A DNA stretch of 64,000 nucleotides from Rhodanobacter sp. A1T4 (GCF_014207185.1 NZ_JACHCP010000009.1:1-64000); one strand, 5' to 3'. Positions 32,216 to 42,247 are shown, numbered from the stretch's first letter. The notes: a model not told the origin generated them from the sequence alone. Translations and numbers: made by a program.

Positions 32216-33319
32216 TCAGGGCAACGCCACTGGATAGGAACCCAGCACGCGAACGGTAGCCGCGGTTTCGCTGATTTCCCCAACCGCCGCCTGCAGCTTG
32301 GCTTCATCGATATGACCGGACACATCGATGAAAAACGCGTACTGCCACTTGCCGGTATGCGCCGGCCGCGATTCGATGCGGTTGAGGCTGACGTCGTGCT
32401 TGGCGAACGGGCTGAGTACGGCGTAGAGCGCGCCCGGCTGATCGTTCACCGTGACCAGCAGCGAGGTGCGGTCATTGCCTGATGGCGGAAACAGCGAGCG
32501 ACCGATCACCAAGAACCGCGTGGTGTTGTCGGCGCGATCCTCAATGCCCGTGGCGAGCGTCTTCAGCCCATAGATCTTGCCAGCCGTCTCACCGGCAATG
32601 GCCGCGGCGTCATCTGCATGCCGCGCCATTCGCGCCGCTTCGGCGTTGCTGCCCACCGCAATGCATTCGACGCCCGGCAGGTTGATGCGCAGCCAGGTCT
32701 TGCACTGCTGCAGCGACTGCGCATGCGCGTAGACACGCTTGACGTCCTCAAGCTTACCCGCCAGCGAATGCAAGCATTGATGCACGCGCAGTTCCACTTC
32801 GCCGCAGATGGTGGCCTTGGAAGTGAGGAACATGTCCAGCGTGACCTGGATCATGCCCTGGCCGGAATTCTCCACCGGCACCACGCCGAAGTCGGCATGG
32901 CCAGCCGCGACTTCCTGAAACACTTCTTCGATGCTGCCCAAAGGCAAACCATAGGCGGCATGACCGAAATGCTTGCGCACGGCCTGTTCGCTGAAGGTGC
33001 CTTCCGGGCCGAGAAAACCGATCTTCAGCGGATCTTCCTGCGCCAGGCACGACGACATGATTTCGCGGAAAAGCCTCACCATCTCGGTGTCGGAAAGCGG
33101 GCCATCGTTGCGGTCCACCACCATGCGCAGCACATGGGCCTCGCGCTCGGGCCGGTAATAATCGATCGCCGACAGCCCCTCGCCCTTCACCTTCGCCACT
33201 TCCTGCGCGCGGTTGGCACGCTCGGAAATCAGCTGCTGGATCTGCCGATCGATGCTGTCGATGCGCTCGCGCATTTCGGACAGCGGAGTCTTGGGATCGG
33301 TCGTACCACGATCAGTCAT
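32216..33319 (-). CDS. pheA: Chorismate mutase/prephenate dehydratase (367 aa)
   Basis: N-terminal AroQ chorismate mutase (MRERIDSIDRQIQQLISERANRAQEVAKVK...EREAHVLRMV), then prephenate dehydratase with IGFLGPEGTFSEQAV, VVPVENSGQG and NTTRFLVIG, and a C-terminal ACT domain (SLLVTVNDQPGALYAVLSPF and NRIESRPAHTGKWQYAFFIDV), the phenylalanine-sensing part. It converts chorismate through prephenate to phenylpyruvate. Located between serC and aroA, 75 bp and 69 bp away. Confidence 0.97.
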   Translation of the reverse strand: MTDRGTTDPKTPLSEMRERIDSIDRQIQQLISERANRAQEVAKVKGEGLSAIDYYRPEREAHVLRMVVDRNDGPLSDTEMVRLFREIMSSCLAQEDPLKIGFLGPEGTFSEQAVRKHFGHAAYGLPLGSIEEVFQEVAAGHADFGVVPVENSGQGMIQVTLDMFLTSKATICGEVELRVHQCLHSLAGKLEDVKRVYAHAQSLQQCKTWLRINLPGVECIAVGSNAEAARMARHADDAAAIAGETAGKIYGLKTLATGIEDRADNTTRFLVIGRSLFPPSGNDRTSLLVTVNDQPGALYAVLSPFAKHDVSLNRIESRPAHTGKWQYAFFIDVSGHIDEAKLQAAVGEISETAATVRVLGSYPVALP

Positions 33320-33394
33320 TAGTGTTGCCGCCTGGAAGTAAAGAAGTCCAAATTACACATTGCATTTTGCCTGAAAAACGCCATCGCCGGCCAG

Positions 33395-34492
33395 TCAACC
33401 GTGCTGTTTGGCGAAGTCGCGCATGAATGCCGTCAGCACTTGCACTGCTTCGAGTGGCACCGCGTTGTACAGCGACGCGCGCATGCCGCCCACGGCCTTG
33501 TGCCCCTTCAGCGCCAGCAAACCGGCAGTTTCAGCTTCCTTGAGGAACGTGGCATCCAGTGCACTGTCGTGCAGGGTGAAAGGGACATTCATGCGTGACC
33601 GCGCCGGAACATCGATGGGATTGCGGTAATAGCCGCTGGATCCATCGATCGTGCCGTAAAGCAGCTCGGCCTTGGCGCGATTGCGCTCAGCCATCACCGA
33701 CAGCCCACCCAATGCATGGAGCCACTGAAAAGTCAGCCCAGCCAAGTACCAGCCCCAGGTGTTGGGCGTGTTGAGCATCGAATCGTTGGCAGCCTGTTCG
33801 GCAAAACGGAAAATCTTCGCCATCGGCCGGCCGGCCCGCTGCAGCAGATCGCGGCGAATGATCATCACGACAAGGCCGGACGGACCGATGTTTTTCTGCG
33901 CGCCGGCATAGATCAGGCCAAAACGCGACACGTCCAATGGCTCGGACAGAATGCTCGATGACATGTCGGCCACCAATGGCACCGTACCGACATCGGGAAC
34001 CTCATGAAACTCCACGCCATGAATCGTCTCGTTCGGCGTGTAGTGCACGTAAGCCGCGCCCGGGTCGAGCTGCCAGTTGTCGCGCGTGGGGATGCGGCGG
34101 TAGTCGTCAGCTTTGGCGCTGGCCGCCACATTGACGTGCAGATACGGCGCCGCCTCGCTGATGGCCTTGCTGCTCCAATGGCCGGTATCGATGTAATCGG
34201 CGCTGTCGCCTTCAGCTGCGAGGTTCATCGGAATCTGCGCAAACAGCTGGGTCGCCCCGCCCTGCAGGAACAACACGGCGTAATCGGCGGAAATGCCCAT
34301 CAGCGTGCGCAGGTCGGCCTCGGTCTGCGCGGCCATCTCGACGAAGCGCTTGCCGCGGTGCGACTGCTCCATCACCGAGGAGCCGCTACCATTCCACTCC
34401 AGCATCTCGCGCTGGGCGCGATCGAGCACTTCTTGCGGCATGGCGGCCGGACCGGCGCTAAAATTCCAGACTCTGCTCACGTGCGGTTGCAT
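33395..34492 (-). CDS. serC: Phosphoserine aminotransferase (365 aa)
   Basis: The pattern WNFSAGPAAMP at the N-terminus, FLQGGATQLFAQIPMNL, DMSSSILSEP and the PLP-lysine region LIYAGAQKNIGPSGL (Lys near 200) are typical of SerC. It forms 3-phosphoserine from 3-phosphohydroxypyruvate with glutamate, and also works in pyridoxal phosphate synthesis. First gene of the serC-pheA-aroA-kdsB run. A GTG 12 bp into the frame is an alternative start. Confidence 0.97.
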   Translation of the reverse strand: MQPHVSRVWNFSAGPAAMPQEVLDRAQREMLEWNGSGSSVMEQSHRGKRFVEMAAQTEADLRTLMGISADYAVLFLQGGATQLFAQIPMNLAAEGDSADYIDTGHWSSKAISEAAPYLHVNVAASAKADDYRRIPTRDNWQLDPGAAYVHYTPNETIHGVEFHEVPDVGTVPLVADMSSSILSEPLDVSRFGLIYAGAQKNIGPSGLVVMIIRRDLLQRAGRPMAKIFRFAEQAANDSMLNTPNTWGWYLAGLTFQWLHALGGLSVMAERNRAKAELLYGTIDGSSGYYRNPIDVPARSRMNVPFTLHDSALDATFLKEAETAGLLALKGHKAVGGMRASLYNAVPLEAVQVLTAFMRDFAKQHG

Positions 34493-34576
34493 CCATCGAT
34501 TGACTGTCCACGCATTATGACGCGGTGCAGAACGCGATAGCTAACCAGGAGGCTGTTGGCGCCCGAGGAGTACAAC

Positions 34577-35347
34577 TTAGAAATGGATCAGCAGTATCGA
34601 CGCAATGCCTAACGCAATCAGGGCAGCCGTAGTGATCAGCCACCACACTTCACCCGTTGGGCCAGCGGTCTCTTCTGGCAGTTTCGCCGCCGGAGGCGGT
34701 TCGCGCATGACGATCTCAGGCTCAGGCTCCATGCCCGGCGCATCGACCACGAAACGGTGCATGGCCACAGCAATCTGATCGTCGGGTTGCAGCGCCAGAC
34801 TTTTCGCGATGACCCCGTTGACCCGCAGCGGGAATCGCTCGGAGTCTTGCGTGACCTCCAGCAAAAGCCTGCCTTCCTCCCAATGAATACGCAGCGAGGC
34901 CATTTCGCCCTGCGGCAATTCCAGCGGATAACGGCCTTGTGCACCCAGTTCGAGGCTGGTCTCCAGCGGCAATACCCGCCCGGAAAGCGGACCGGATACT
35001 GCACGCAGCGCCACCGTGCAACGTATCTGTTTCGGTAGAATAGGCGAGGATCGCAGCGCAGGATCCTGATCGGCACGCAGCAGCATGCGGCAGTCACCCA
35101 CGCTGATCACATCACCCGCACGCAACAGCGCCCGCTCGCGCACTGGCCGCGCATTCACATGGATACGGCTCGCCGCCGGCAATACCTGCAACACCAGGCC
35201 ACGGCGATCCTGCTGAATGCGCAGGTGCTTCGCCGCCGCCTGCGATGTGGCCAACACGAGGTCATTGTCGGGCGCGCTACCAATGGTCAGCTGCGCCTGC
35301 GTCCAATGGAAATCCTCGCGGGCCACATTGGGAAATTCGATGCGCAT
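34577..35347 (-). CDS. FHA-domain membrane-anchored protein (256 aa)
   Basis: An N-terminal forkhead-associated-like domain (LTIGSAPDNDLVLATSQAAAKHLRIQQDRRG) is followed by LRAGDVISVGDCRML, a second similar unit, and a C-terminal single membrane helix (LITTAALIALGIASILLI). FHA domains bind phosphothreonine peptides; here the canonical Ser-x-x-His is partly replaced (AAAKHLRI), so binding is uncertain. It would be tethered to the inner membrane with the domain in the cytoplasm. It may be transcribed ahead of serC (84 bp gap). Confidence 0.7.
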   Translation of the reverse strand: MRIEFPNVAREDFHWTQAQLTIGSAPDNDLVLATSQAAAKHLRIQQDRRGLVLQVLPAASRIHVNARPVRERALLRAGDVISVGDCRMLLRADQDPALRSSPILPKQIRCTVALRAVSGPLSGRVLPLETSLELGAQGRYPLELPQGEMASLRIHWEEGRLLLEVTQDSERFPLRVNGVIAKSLALQPDDQIAVAMHRFVVDAPGMEPEPEIVMREPPPAAKLPEETAGPTGEVWWLITTAALIALGIASILLIHF

Positions 35348-35461
35348 GGATCAACCAGTAGAAAGACAACAAAACTTTACCATGCAGCCCATCACGTCCT
35401 GACGCATCGCCCTCATTAAGATTTTTGTGTTTAAGATCGGCATTCGTTCAAGGAGTCCGTT

Positions 35462-35737
35462 ATGCCCCAAATCGATATACGTCGGCCACACCAGCTCTCG
35501 ATACCCGAGGCCCGTACCGTGGTCGACAAAGTTGCCGTGAAGATGCGTGAAAAATTTGCCACCGAGAGCCAGTGGCAAGGCGATACGCTGAAATTCTCTC
35601 GATCCGGCGTGAACGGCACCATTGCCGTCGGCAGCGACGCGGTTGTGGTTCACGCGGAGCTGGGGCTGATGCTCTCGCCGATGAAGGGCATGATCGAACA
35701 GGAAATCCGGCGCAAACTGGATGAATATTTCGCCTGA
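35462..35737 (+). CDS. Polyhydroxyalkanoic acid system family protein (91 aa)
   Basis: The 91-residue protein with PQIDIRRPHQLSIPEARTVVDKVA, FSRSGVNGTIAV, and the C-terminal MLSPMKGMIEQEIRRKLDEYF fits the PHA-system (granule-region) family, whose role is unknown. The start ATG has an AAGGAG site 7 bp upstream. No PHA synthase is visible in the window. It diverges from the FHA gene. Confidence 0.85.
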   Translation: MPQIDIRRPHQLSIPEARTVVDKVAVKMREKFATESQWQGDTLKFSRSGVNGTIAVGSDAVVVHAELGLMLSPMKGMIEQEIRRKLDEYFA

Positions 35738-35840
35738 TCGATATTTACCGACTTTGTTGATGATTCTTTAACCAAACGCTTATCCATGGCATAATCGGCG
35801 GCTTAGCAGCCATGCCGGCTGTGCGTGACTACCGGAACAC

Positions 35841-36059
35841 ATGGCCAAAGACGACGTCATCGAAATGGAAGGCACGGTCCAGGAGACCCTGCCCAACACC
35901 ATGTTTCGCGTGCAACTTGAGAATGGGCACGTCATCATCGCCCATATCTCCGGCCGCATGCGCAAGCACTACATCCGCATCCTTACCGGCGACAAGGTCA
36001 AGATCGAAATGACCCCGTACGACCTGAGCAAGGGACGCATCACGTATCGCATGAAGTAA
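35841..36059 (+). CDS. infA: Translation initiation factor IF-1 (72 aa)
   Basis: The 72-residue protein is [20 protein letters not shown]... with the OB-fold segments [21 protein letters not shown] and [26 protein letters not shown], the hallmark of IF-1. It binds the ribosomal A site at initiation. A CATAAT hexamer at 35790-35795 could be its -10. A strong terminator follows. Linked to clpA-clpS downstream on the opposite strand, as in many proteobacteria. Confidence 0.99.
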   Translation: MAKDDVIEMEGTVQETLPNTMFRVQLENGHVIIAHISGRMRKHYIRILTGDKVKIEMTPYDLSKGRITYRMK

Positions 36060-36093
36060 TCGGCATGCAGTAAAGCCGATCTCTCTGGACACG

Positions 36094-36120
36094 AAAAAGC
36101 CGCGCAATGCGCGGCTTTTT
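36094..36120. terminator. Bidirectional terminator between infA and clpA
   Basis: AAAAAGCCGCGC-AAT-GCGCGGCTTTTT is a perfect 12-bp stem with A and T tracts on both sides, between convergent infA and clpA. Confidence 0.9.
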
Positions 36121-36176
36121 GCGTTGTTGCAAGAAAGCTGTCCGGAATCGGACGCCGATCCCGAACAGCTATAGGC

Positions 36177-38453
36177 TCAGGCTGCTGGCTCGGTAACTTC
36201 GGCCGGCTCGATGGTTTCGCAATCCACCTGCAACTCACCATCCCGAACGCTCAAGCGAACCAGGCCACCATCCGTCAACTTGCCGAACAGCAGCTCGTCG
36301 GCCAGCGCACGCTTCACCTTCTCCTGAATCACCCGCGCCATCGGACGCGCGCCCATTTGCGGATCGAAACCATGATCTGCCAGCCAGCGGCGGGCATCGG
36401 AATCGACATCCAGGCTGACATGCTTCTCGGTCAGCTGACTTTCCAGCTCGATCAGGAACTTGTCGACCACGCGCAGGATGTGCTCGAAATCGAGCGCACC
36501 GAACTGAATGATCGCATCCAGCCGGTTGCGGAACTCCGGCGTGAAGGTGCGGCGGATCACTTCCATCGCATCCGAATCATGCTTCTGCTCGACAAAGCCC
36601 ATGCTGCGGCGTGAGGCCAGCGCAGCACCCGCATTGGTCGTCATGACCACCACCACGTTCTTGAAGTTGGCTTCGCGACCGTTGGTATCCGTCAGCACAC
36701 CGCGATCCATGACCTGCAACAGAATGTTGAATACATCCGGATGCGCCTTCTCGATCTCGTCCAGCAGCAGCACCGCGTGCGGATGCTTGACCACCGCCTC
36801 GGTCAACAGGCCACCTTGGTCGAAACCGACATAACCCGGAGGCGCACCGACCAGCCGCGACACGGAATGACCTTCCATGTACTCCGACATGTCGAAACGG
36901 ATCATCTCGATACCGAGCTGCATCGCCAGCTGCTTGGTGACTTCGGTCTTGCCAACGCCGGTGGGGCCTGCCAGCAAGAAGCAGCCGATCGGCTTGGATG
37001 GATCGGCCAGACCCGAACGGGCCATCTTGATCGAAGCAGCCAATGCCTCGATCGCCGGATCCTGACCGAACACCACCATCTTGAGATTTCGCTCGAGATT
37101 GCGCAGCACGTCGCGATCGGAGGCCGAGACCTGCTTGGCCGGAATACGCGCCATCTTGGCCACGATGTACTCGACCTCGGTCACATCGACCTTGCCGGTG
37201 CGCTGGTCTTCGGGCAGCAGCCTCTGACGTGCGCCAGCCTCGTCGATGACGTCGATGGCCTTGTCCGGCAGCAGACGATCGGGGATGTGTTTGACCGACA
37301 AATCCACCGCGGCCTTCAATGCCTCGTTGGTATACGAGACGTGGTGATGCTCTTCGAAACGCGAGCGCAGGCCTTTGAGAATCTCAAGACTGTCGGCCAC
37401 GGTGGGCTCGACCACGTCGATCTTCTGGAAGCGACGGGCCAGCGCGCGATCTTTCTCGAACACGCCGCGATATTCCTGGAACGTGGTCGAACCGATGCAG
37501 CGCAACTCACCCGATGCCAGCATGGGCTTGATCAGGTTGGAGGCATCCATGGTGCCGCCCGACGCCGAACCCGCACCGATGATGGTGTGGATTTCGTCAA
37601 TGAACAGGATCGCACCTGGCTGCTTTTTCAGCTGGCCGATCACCGCCTTCAGGCGCTTCTCGAAGTCGCCGCGATATTTGGTGCCGGCAACCAGAGCGCC
37701 GAGGTCCAGCGACCAGATCGTGGCGCTTTCCAGCACCTCGGGCACTTCACCATCGACGATGCGCTTGGCCAGACCTTCGGCCAGGGCCGTTTTGCCCACG
37801 CCAGCTTCGCCAACGTACAGCGGGTTGTTCTTGCGGCGGCGGCAGAGCACCTGGATCGTGCGCTCGATCTCGTCGGCGCGCCCGATCAATGGATCGATCT
37901 TGCCTTCCAGCGCCAGTTCGTTGAGATTGCTGGCAAACTCATGCAGCGGATTGCCCTTCGGCTCGCCGCTCTCTTCGCCTTCACGCTCGGTGCTCGGGCT
38001 GCTAGTCGCCGCGTCATCGCCAATCTTGGCAATACCGTGCGAAATGTAATTCACCACGTCGAGTCGGGTGATTTCCTGCTGATGCATGAAATACACCGCG
38101 TGCGAATCCTTTTCCCCGAAGATCGCCACCAGCACATTGGCGCCGGTAACTTCCTTTCGGCCTGAGGACTGCACGTGATACACGGCCCGCTGCAGCACCC
38201 GTTGAAAGCCCAGTGTCGGCTGCGTATCGCGCTCGTCGCCCTGCGGCAGCACCGGCACGGTTTCGAGGATGATGCGTTCGAGTTCTGACGACAGCCTAGG
38301 CAGATCCACGCCGCAGGCGCGCAGTGCGCCGAGCGCCGACTGGTTTTCGGTCAGCGCCAACAGCAGATGCTCCACTGTCATGAATTCGTGGCGCTGTTCG
38401 CGGGCCTGCTTGTAGCAATGGCCGATGGTGACTTCCAGATCCTTGCTGAACAT
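36177..38453 (-). CDS. clpA: ATP-dependent Clp protease ATP-binding subunit ClpA (758 aa)
   Basis: The N-terminal Clp repeat domain (MFSKDLEVTIGHCYKQAREQRHEFMTVEHLLLAL) is followed by two AAA+ modules with Walker A (GEAGVGKTALAEGLAKRI; AGPTGVGKTEVTKQL) and Walker B (LFIDEIHTI; LLLDEIEKAH). The C-terminal part carries the ClpP-contact loop, not assigned here. It unfolds substrates for ClpP and works with ClpS, encoded 66 bp upstream on the same strand. The ATG at 38453 gives the normal length of 758. Confidence 0.98.
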   Translation of the reverse strand: MFSKDLEVTIGHCYKQAREQRHEFMTVEHLLLALTENQSALGALRACGVDLPRLSSELERIILETVPVLPQGDERDTQPTLGFQRVLQRAVYHVQSSGRKEVTGANVLVAIFGEKDSHAVYFMHQQEITRLDVVNYISHGIAKIGDDAATSSPSTEREGEESGEPKGNPLHEFASNLNELALEGKIDPLIGRADEIERTIQVLCRRRKNNPLYVGEAGVGKTALAEGLAKRIVDGEVPEVLESATIWSLDLGALVAGTKYRGDFEKRLKAVIGQLKKQPGAILFIDEIHTIIGAGSASGGTMDASNLIKPMLASGELRCIGSTTFQEYRGVFEKDRALARRFQKIDVVEPTVADSLEILKGLRSRFEEHHHVSYTNEALKAAVDLSVKHIPDRLLPDKAIDVIDEAGARQRLLPEDQRTGKVDVTEVEYIVAKMARIPAKQVSASDRDVLRNLERNLKMVVFGQDPAIEALAASIKMARSGLADPSKPIGCFLLAGPTGVGKTEVTKQLAMQLGIEMIRFDMSEYMEGHSVSRLVGAPPGYVGFDQGGLLTEAVVKHPHAVLLLDEIEKAHPDVFNILLQVMDRGVLTDTNGREANFKNVVVVMTTNAGAALASRRSMGFVEQKHDSDAMEVIRRTFTPEFRNRLDAIIQFGALDFEHILRVVDKFLIELESQLTEKHVSLDVDSDARRWLADHGFDPQMGARPMARVIQEKVKRALADELLFGKLTDGGLVRLSVRDGELQVDCETIEPAEVTEPAA

Positions 38454-38519
38454 TCGGATCGTCTCCGCTTGCAAAGTTGAGCGGCCAGTTGCGCCGCGAT
38501 GATCACGAAGTGGGGTCGC

Positions 38520-38846
38520 TCAGAGCTTTTCCATAGTGCATAACAACGGGTGTTGATGTGAGCGTGAATATTCGTTGACGTGAGTCACTTTGGTCTCAGC
38601 GACCTCCCGTGTAAAGACGCCGCAAACTCCCTTACCGCGAGTATGCACGTGCAGCATCACCTGAACCGCCTGCTCCTGATCGAGATTGAAGAAGCTTCGC
38701 AATACCTCTACCACGAAATCCATCGGGGTAAAGTCATCATTCAACAAAAAGACCTGAAAAAGTGGTGGACGAGCCACTTCGGGCTTGGCGACTTCCACCG
38801 CCAGACCGCGACCGCCGCCTTGTTCGTGTTCGGATTCGTGGGCCAT
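38520..38846 (-). CDS. clpS: ATP-dependent Clp protease adaptor ClpS (108 aa)
   Basis: The [20 protein letters not shown] core contains the N-degron-binding residues (N-D-D and downstream M-H-V-H), and [25 protein letters not shown] is the typical C-terminal half. ClpS delivers N-end rule substrates to ClpA. It has an N-terminal extension as usual. Transcribed ahead of clpA. Confidence 0.97.
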   Translation of the reverse strand: MAHESEHEQGGGRGLAVEVAKPEVARPPLFQVFLLNDDFTPMDFVVEVLRSFFNLDQEQAVQVMLHVHTRGKGVCGVFTREVAETKVTHVNEYSRSHQHPLLCTMEKL

Positions 38847-38977
38847 GGTTTCTTGGGTAGCTCATCTTTGATACGAAGTATACGCCGCAGCGGATGCTGC
38901 TTTTTCGAGCTGCAGCGGCTCGGGCACACCCCTAGGTGATGGCACAATGGCCACTTTTCCAGTGCTGTCACGCGTCC

Positions 38978-39496
38978 ATGATCGAACCCGTTGCCAATGC
39001 CGATACCAATGCTGATATTTGGCGCCCCCACGTCACCGTGGCCTGTGTGATCGCCGATGGCGACCGTTACCTGATGGTCGAGGAAGAGGTGAAGGGTCAG
39101 CTCGCCTACAACCAGCCCGCCGGTCACCTCGATGATGGCGAAAGTCTGCTTGATGCTGCCGTACGCGAGACGCTGGAGGAAACCGGCTGGACCGTGGCTT
39201 TAGAACACCTTATCGGCATTCATCAATGGCGCAGCACCGAACACGGCGATGCAGTGATCCGTTTCAGCTTCGCCGCCAGGGCGCTGAGGCATGATGCCGC
39301 ACGCCCGCTGGACACTGGCATTCAGCGCGCCTTGTGGCTGACCCGCAGCGAAATCGCCGCGCTGGGCGACCGACTGCGCAGCCCACTGGTACTGATGAGC
39401 ATCGATGCGTGGCTTGCCGGCCAGCGGTTACCCTTGAACGCGCTCGGTTATCTCCCTGATCACGACGCTGCGCTGCCCGCGGGCAAGACCGTATGA
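38978..39496 (+). CDS. Nudix hydrolase, NudJ-like (172 aa)
   Basis: The Nudix box [23 protein letters not shown] (G-x5-E-x7-R-E-x2-E-E-x-G) is complete. The lead [22 protein letters not shown] and [17 protein letters not shown] match NudJ (phosphatase for thiamine and nucleoside pyrophosphates). The start at 38978 matches the usual short N-terminus; ATGs at 38936 and 38939 would add 13-14 residues. Its end overlaps the mnmA start by 4 bp (ATGA), which suggests coupling, a neighbourhood known from gammaproteobacteria. Confidence 0.85.
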   Translation: MIEPVANADTNADIWRPHVTVACVIADGDRYLMVEEEVKGQLAYNQPAGHLDDGESLLDAAVRETLEETGWTVALEHLIGIHQWRSTEHGDAVIRFSFAARALRHDAARPLDTGIQRALWLTRSEIAALGDRLRSPLVLMSIDAWLAGQRLPLNALGYLPDHDAALPAGKTV

Positions 39497-40647
39497 AGGT
39501 GATGCTCGGCATCTCCGGCGGCGTCGACTCGTCGGTCGCGGCGTTGCTGCTGCAGCAGGCCGGGCATGAAGTCGATGGCCTGTTCATGCAGAACTGGGAG
39601 GAAGACGACCGCAGCGGCCCGTGCACCACCGATGCGGACCGCAAGGATGCCGTGGCCGTCTGCGGCCGACTGGGCATCCCATTCCATGCACGCAATTTCG
39701 CGGCCGAATATTGGGACGGCGTGTTCGAGCACTTTCTTGCCGAATATCGTGCCGGCCGCACGCCGAATCCCGATGTGCTGTGCAACCGTGAAATCAAATT
39801 CAAGACGTTTCTCGACGAAGCACGCTCGCTGGGAGCCGAAAAAATTGCTACCGGCCATTACGCGCGCGTCGACGGCAAGGACGGGGCCTATCGCCTGCTT
39901 CGCGCCGTGGATGCAGCCAAGGACCAGACCTATTTCCTGCACGCACTGGGGCAGCAGCAGCTGGCCGCAACGCTTTTCCCCGTCGGTGAGATCGAAAAGC
40001 CGCGCGTACGCGAAATGGCGCGAGAAGCCGCGCTGCCTACGCATGCGAAAAAAGACTCCACCGGCATCTGCTTTATCGGCGAACGCGATTTCCGCAGCTT
40101 TCTGGCGCAGTACATTCCTGCGCGCGCCGGCGAAATGCGCACGCCTGAGGGCGAGTTGATCGGCCAGCATCAGGGCGTGATGTATTACACGCTGGGCCAG
40201 CGCAACGGGCTGGGGATCGGCGGCCGGCACGGCGCCAGCGGTGAAGCCTGGTATGTGGTCGGCAAGGACGTGCCTGCCAACGTGCTGTACATCGCGCAGG
40301 GGGGCGAGAATCGCTGGCTGTATTCCGAGCGGCTGCAGACCGAGGCACCCACCTGGGTGGCTGGCACAACCCCAGGCACGCACTTTCGGTGCACCGCCAA
40401 AACCCGTTACCGCCAGATCGACCAGCCCTGCACTGTCGAAGTCCGGGAGGATGAGCTTGAAGTACGCTTTGACGACCCGCAGCGCGCTGTCACGCCGGGC
40501 CAATCCGTCGTCTTCTATGAAGGTGAGGTTTGCCTCGGCGGCGCGATCATCGCTGCCACCGACGCGCCGTACGGCGGCTTGCTGCCAGCATTCACGCCCT
40601 CACCTACATCAACGTTTGTTTCCGGAGAACCGCAAGCTCGTGTTTGA
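39493..40647 (+). CDS. mnmA: tRNA-specific 2-thiouridylase MnmA (384 aa)
   Basis: ATP-PPase motif SGGVDSS at residues 8-14, catalytic Cys in DVLCN (near 97) and in GICFIGE (near 193). The rest ([30 protein letters not shown]-type stretch [10 protein letters not shown]) matches MnmA. It puts sulphur on position 2 of the wobble uridine in tRNA-Lys, Glu and Gln. It is followed by hflD, the usual gammaproteobacterial order. Confidence 0.97.
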   Translation: MKVMLGISGGVDSSVAALLLQQAGHEVDGLFMQNWEEDDRSGPCTTDADRKDAVAVCGRLGIPFHARNFAAEYWDGVFEHFLAEYRAGRTPNPDVLCNREIKFKTFLDEARSLGAEKIATGHYARVDGKDGAYRLLRAVDAAKDQTYFLHALGQQQLAATLFPVGEIEKPRVREMAREAALPTHAKKDSTGICFIGERDFRSFLAQYIPARAGEMRTPEGELIGQHQGVMYYTLGQRNGLGIGGRHGASGEAWYVVGKDVPANVLYIAQGGENRWLYSERLQTEAPTWVAGTTPGTHFRCTAKTRYRQIDQPCTVEVREDELEVRFDDPQRAVTPGQSVVFYEGEVCLGGAIIAATDAPYGGLLPAFTPSPTSTFVSGEPQARV

Positions 40648-40657
40648 AACCTTTGCC

Positions 40658-41281
40658 ATGAATGAAGAGCGCGTGCTCGCCCTTGCCGGCCTGTTCCAGG
40701 CCTGTGCGCTGGCACAGCAGCTCGCCAATGAAGGACGTTGCGATGAAGGCGTCATGGAAGCCAGTGTGGCCAGCATTTTCCGAATCGACGCGCCATCGGT
40801 CGTTGGCGTATACGGCAATATCTCCGGCGTGCGGCTGGGCCTGCGCAACCTGATTGCGCAGCTGGATGAAAGCGACCGCGACATGTCGGTCACGCGCATG
40901 GTGGTGACCGTCATGCGGCTGGAGCGCAGCCTGTCGCGGCGACCGGAGCTGCTCGAAAAGCTGCAGCAGGGCATCGTTGCCGCGCAGCGTCAGGTGGAGC
41001 ACTTCGGTCAGGGCTCGACCCAGGTCTTCGGCCGGCTGGCCGAGCTGTACGCCTCCACCCTGTCCACACTGAAACCCCGGGTGATGGTCAGTGGCAACCC
41101 GCAGCAACTGGCACAACCGGCGGTGGTGGAGAAGGTTCGAAGCAATCTGCTGGCGGCAGTGCGCTCGGCGGTGCTGTGGCGGCAGGTCGGTGGTCGGCAG
41201 TGGCAGCTGATCCTCTATCGGCGCCAGTGCAGCATGCTGGCACGCGGCATGTTGACCGGAGCCACACTGGACAACCGCTGA
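40658..41281 (+). CDS. hflD: High-frequency lysogenization protein HflD homologue (207 aa)
   Basis: An all-helical, mid-size protein, with ERVLALAGLFQACALAQQLA at the N-terminus, SVASIFRIDAPSVVGVYGN, GLRNLIAQLD and a C-terminal RSAVLWRQVGG segment, as in HflD/YcfC. In E. coli it acts near the membrane and was found through its effect on phage lambda lysogenisation; its cell role is unclear. A GTG at 40640 that overlaps the mnmA stop is an alternative start. Position after mnmA is the standard order. Confidence 0.9.
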   Translation: MNEERVLALAGLFQACALAQQLANEGRCDEGVMEASVASIFRIDAPSVVGVYGNISGVRLGLRNLIAQLDESDRDMSVTRMVVTVMRLERSLSRRPELLEKLQQGIVAAQRQVEHFGQGSTQVFGRLAELYASTLSTLKPRVMVSGNPQQLAQPAVVEKVRSNLLAAVRSAVLWRQVGGRQWQLILYRRQCSMLARGMLTGATLDNR

Positions 41282-41362
41282 CGGCTGCGGTCCACTCGGC
41301 CGACCTTCCTGAAACGCCATGCAAAGACGGGCACGGTACATGAGGGTCGATCAGGAGTGCTC

Positions 41363-41476
41363 GTGCTGGATCTGCTTGGAACGGTCGGCGCCGTGCTTAT
41401 CCTGGTGATCGTGGTTCGCCACAGGCACCTGAAACTGCCCTATAACGACTCGATCGATGGGCCGCACTTGAGCTGA
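41363..41476 (+). CDS. Possible 37-residue membrane peptide
   Basis: GTG start with AGGAG 5 bp ahead opens a 37-codon frame. Residues about 4-18 (LLGTVGAVLILVIVV) form one membrane helix, followed by RHRHLKLPYNDS. The strong ribosome site and the charge distribution suggest a real small protein, but nothing else supports it. It lies between hflD and a two-component regulator gene. Confidence 0.35.
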   Translation: MLDLLGTVGAVLILVIVVRHRHLKLPYNDSIDGPHLS

Positions 41477-41581
41477 ACACGTCAGTTAACGATGTCCTCA
41501 TCCAAAAGGTCTGCACAAGCATTCTCGTCCACCATGCATTGGAACCCTGCCCGCCTTAGTTGCAGCCACCGGTAGCCCGAC

Positions 41582-42247
41582 GTGCACATTCTGCTTGTGG
41601 AAGACGACATCCAGCTCGGCGAAGCGATCCGGCACGCGCTGGAGCAACAGTCCTATGCCGTTACCTGGCTGCGTGACGGCAACGAGGCTGCTCGCGCGCT
41701 GCGCGACCCCACGGCCGACTTGGTGCTGCTAGATCTCGGCCTGCCCGGCAAGGACGGCATGGACGTATTGCTAGAGGCTCGACGCCAAGGAGTGAAAACG
41801 CCCATCCTGGTGCTGACTGCGCGCGACGCCATCGACACCCGCATCCGCGGGCTGGATCTGGGTGCAGACGATTTTCTGGTGAAACCTTTCCATCTCGGCG
41901 AACTGGCCGCGCGCATCCGCTCGCTGACCCGTCGCGCGCAGGGCCTGGCCGACAACCTGATCGAAGCGGGCGGCATGCGGCTCAACCTTTCGACCGCCGA
42001 AGTCGAATTCCGCGGTGAAAAGGTCAGCCTGACCCGGCGCGAATTCGCACTGCTGCAGGTGCTGATGGAGCGCGCCGGACGCATCGTGCGCCGTGATGCG
42101 CTCGAAAACTCCGTTTATGGGCTCGATACAGTGGTCGAACGCAATGCGATCGAGGTGCAAGTGCACTGGCTGCGGCGCAAGCTCAGTCCCGAGGTGATCA
42201 CCACGGTGCGCGGTATTGGCTACATGGTGCCGCGCGAACCAAAATGA
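41582..42247 (+). CDS. OmpR/PhoP-family response regulator (221 aa)
   Basis: Receiver domain with acidic pocket E7-D8-D9, phospho-acceptor D51 (LLDLGLPG), Thr in LVLTARD and Lys in DFLVKPF, then an OmpR winged helix (LTRREFALLQVLMERAGRIVRRDAL, VHWLRRKLS). Start is GTG. It is phosphorylated by the sensor kinase encoded directly downstream. The next genes on the same strand are an RND efflux system, so efflux control is a likely but unproven role. Confidence 0.93.
   Translation: MHILLVEDDIQLGEAIRHALEQQSYAVTWLRDGNEAARALRDPTADLVLLDLGLPGKDGMDVLLEARRQGVKTPILVLTARDAIDTRIRGLDLGADDFLVKPFHLGELAARIRSLTRRAQGLADNLIEAGGMRLNLSTAEVEFRGEKVSLTRREFALLQVLMERAGRIVRRDALENSVYGLDTVVERNAIEVQVHWLRRKLSPEVITTVRGIGYMVPREPK

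Noticed and set aside
36741-38165. 474-codon frame opposite clpA
   Set aside because: clpA is unmistakable; the opposite frame is a shadow.
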